Part shown: positions 62,655-64,000 of the stretch, piece after piece
Layout: each line of letters opens with the position of its first letter
How positions within the stretch are numbered: the first letter of the stretch is position 1
NCBI RefSeq assembly: GCF_001641695.1
Contig: NZ_LSEF01000085.1
Coordinates: forward strand, 63,832 to 127,831
DNA length: 64,000 bases
Direction: 5' to 3'
Source of the DNA: Bradyrhizobium neotropicale
GTDB lineage: Bacteria; Pseudomonadota; Alphaproteobacteria; Rhizobiales; Xanthobacteraceae
Translations under genes and position numbers: made by a program
The notes under the pieces: generated by a model
Database searches by the model: none
What the model was told of the DNA's origin: nothing
Seen by the model: only the letters and a program-made list of their open reading frames with translations

Positions 62655-62869
62655 GTAGCCGGGCCGCATCCCGGCAAGCCGCGCCTCCTTTAGCGATAAC
62701 TCCTTCAAGGACCCAGGCCATGCCAGCGCTCTTTGCCGTCCTTCCAATATCTGGATGACCAGCTCTTCGATGTCGGTCCGGTGACAATCAAGTAGAGCCC
62801 ATCGCCATCGGCGTATTTGCCGAGCCTCGTTTGGCGCTCTAAGTCGAGTGGTTTGAGTCTCCCAGCCAT
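62655..62869 (-). pseudogene. Tyrosine recombinase (integrase) N-terminal arm domain, frameshifted remnant
   Basis: From ATG 62869 (GGAGG four bases upstream) the product MAGRLKPLDLERQTRLGKYA continues DGDGLYLIVTGPTSKSW and WKDGKERWHGLGP, the arm-type DNA-binding domain (DUF4102) of P4-like integrases. A stop at 62707 breaks it; the family sequence goes on in a second frame as LKELSLKEARL and a third as CRDAARL, so there are two frameshifts, and the catalytic domain is gone. It lies 158 bases from a tRNA-Ser gene on the same strand, the normal position for such an integrase. Confidence 0.85.
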
Positions 62870-63026
62870 CGTTCCTCCGGGAAAAAACCGTCCTCCGAAC
62901 CCACGGGCAAAAACTACGGTAAGGGACCCGATCAGGAAGAACACCGACGAACTGCGAAGTACAGCTTTCCGGCGCAAGTTACTGATTTTGCTATGGAGTC
63001 CGAACGACGACGAACGGGGCATATAC

Positions 63027-63116
63027 TGGCGGAAGGGGTGGGATTCGAACCCACGGTACCCTTGCGGGCACGCCGGTTTTCAAGACCGGTGCCTTAAACC
63101 ACTCGGCCACCCTTCC
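63027..63116 (-). tRNA. tRNA-Ser (anticodon UGA)
   Basis: On the minus strand, 63116 to 63027, GGAAGGGTGGCCGAGTGG opens the acceptor and D arm; the anticodon arm CCGGTCTTGAAAACCGG carries TGA; a long variable arm (CGTGCCCGCAAGGGTACC) follows, then the T arm GTGGGTTCGAATCCCAC and the acceptor closing CCCTTCC, discriminator G and encoded CCA. The 90-base length with a long variable arm fits a class II serine tRNA. The 3' end faces the integrase remnant. Confidence 0.97.
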
Positions 63117-64000
63117 AAGCCCGGAATGGCTGTCGCTTAACGCAGGCGAGCGCGCAAGGCAACGCGAAGTTGGTGCCCTCACCCGAGACCGGGCCCTTCA
63201 CCGGAAACGGACCTGTCAGGCGAGCGTCAGCGTGGTCCGCTAGCTTGGGCGGCATCGGTAACACCGCCCAGGGCGTTGCCGGTTGCGAGGCCCGGCTGGA
63301 GTCCCCTCCACGTCCGGGCCTCGCTTATTATCTCTGCAAAGAAAACGCGGCGCCCATATGAACGCCGCGCGAACCCTGTGATCGCTGCGTTGACGCCTGT
63401 AGCCGCAGGAGGCGCAGCCCATCTGCACCGGGGCGTAGTGCGCGCTGGCGCATGGTGTATTGCGGCGGGATGCACTCGTACTGGACGCTCGGCGGCGCGA
63501 CCATCACGGTGCGATCCTCCGACCAGCGTGCGGTGCGCAACGACGGAGCCCGGCGACGTGGAGCGTGATTGCCATCGGTCGGAATCGTCGCTTGCATTCA
63601 TCGAGGTCGCTGCACGGGGCCGCGTTGCCAAAGGGGCTGCGGTTTGCCTGACACGCTGACGCTCGTCCCCGGGGCGGCGGGGCAAACCCGGCAGAGAGTT
63701 TCCGTGGTTGTGACGGCTTCCGAATTCCTGCCCCGCTCCATCGCTGGGGCTGGGGGCTGATTAGCGATGGAGCGGGAGTCACGGACTTCGATCGAACCAG
63801 CACGAAAACCGACCGCATCCGAGACGCGCTTAATTGCAGTTGCGATTCTGGCCTGTTGGCGGCCAATGCATGGCACCATTCCGTAGCAGGCTGCTGCCCG
63901 CAGAAAGCTATCGAGTGTTGCAGCCGAGCAATTTTCAGAGTCACAATTTTGCCCCAAGATCGACGCCAGCCGGTCAGATTCGACCAGCGGGCGGACTGGC
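63117..64000. other. Right-end region (884 bases) without a convincing gene
   Basis: Several frames are open on both strands. On the minus strand, VMVAPPSVQYECIPPQYTMR (about 63440-63510) looks like a piece of a small secreted protein that loses frame soon after, and a frame from TTG 63957 contains FLRAAACYGMVPCIGRQQAR and RVSDAVGFRAGSIEVRDSR, which looks partly coding but has no known family and a doubtful end. I treat both as possible decayed genes. GGGCGGCATCGG...-type short palindromes near 63245-63270 were seen. Confidence 0.3.

Overview
The window is chromosomal DNA from a high-GC alphaproteobacterium, most likely Bradyrhizobium or a close relative. The grounds are the ispD(F)-dusB-ntrBC-ntrYX-hfq-hflX gene order, several alphaproteobacterial families (ATP synthase zeta-type inhibitor, NtrYX, small conserved rhizobial proteins), and dispersed palindromic repeats of a kind I know from Bradyrhizobium genomes. 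Assignments rest on reading translated sequence and motifs; no database search was run.

Region 1 (1-12.5 kb) is conserved housekeeping and nitrogen control: a truncated ispD(F), then dusB, ntrB, ntrC, ntrY, ntrX, a tiny basic ORF, hfq and hflX, followed by mazG (minus) and queC. A GCAC-N7-GTGC dyad of the NtrC type overlaps a sigma-70-like promoter ahead of dusB-ntrBC. Region 2 (12.5-29.9 kb) is catabolic: a cobalt-type nitrile hydratase operon, a crotonase-family gene and a DASS anion transporter, metNIQ for methionine uptake, an AraC regulator divergent from a serine hydrolase plus copper amine oxidase pair, and an IclR-MFS-D-aminoacylase-RidA cluster that looks like N-acyl-D-amino-acid catabolism.

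Region 3 (29.9-43.5 kb) starts with an M24 peptidase gene broken by a frameshift, beside a diverged duplicate of its own upstream DNA. An RND pump with its membrane-fusion partner, a TRAP transporter with an acyl-CoA ligase, and an autotransporter-like outer-membrane protein follow. Region 4 (43.5-52.1 kb) is a compact minus-strand operon dacC-like/tmk/holB/metG/tatD/MBL hydrolase, then an epoxide-hydrolase-like gene and rlpA. The methionyl-tRNA synthetase carries a roughly 140-residue lysine/alanine-rich, histone-H1-like N-terminal extension.

Region 5 (52-64 kb) holds many small genes (some below 60 codons), a secreted phosphodiesterase family protein, and, from about 57.6 kb, low-density sequence with remnants: a YedK-type peptidase fragment with in-frame stops and a frameshifted tyrosine-recombinase arm domain right next to a tRNA-Ser(UGA) gene. 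This is the signature of an old, decayed integrative element. I did not find one clear, new multi-gene system. The most interesting items are the MetRS extension, the 27-codon basic ORF between ntrX and hfq, the NylB-like hydrolase/amine-oxidase pair, and the decayed tRNA-Ser island with its small genes.
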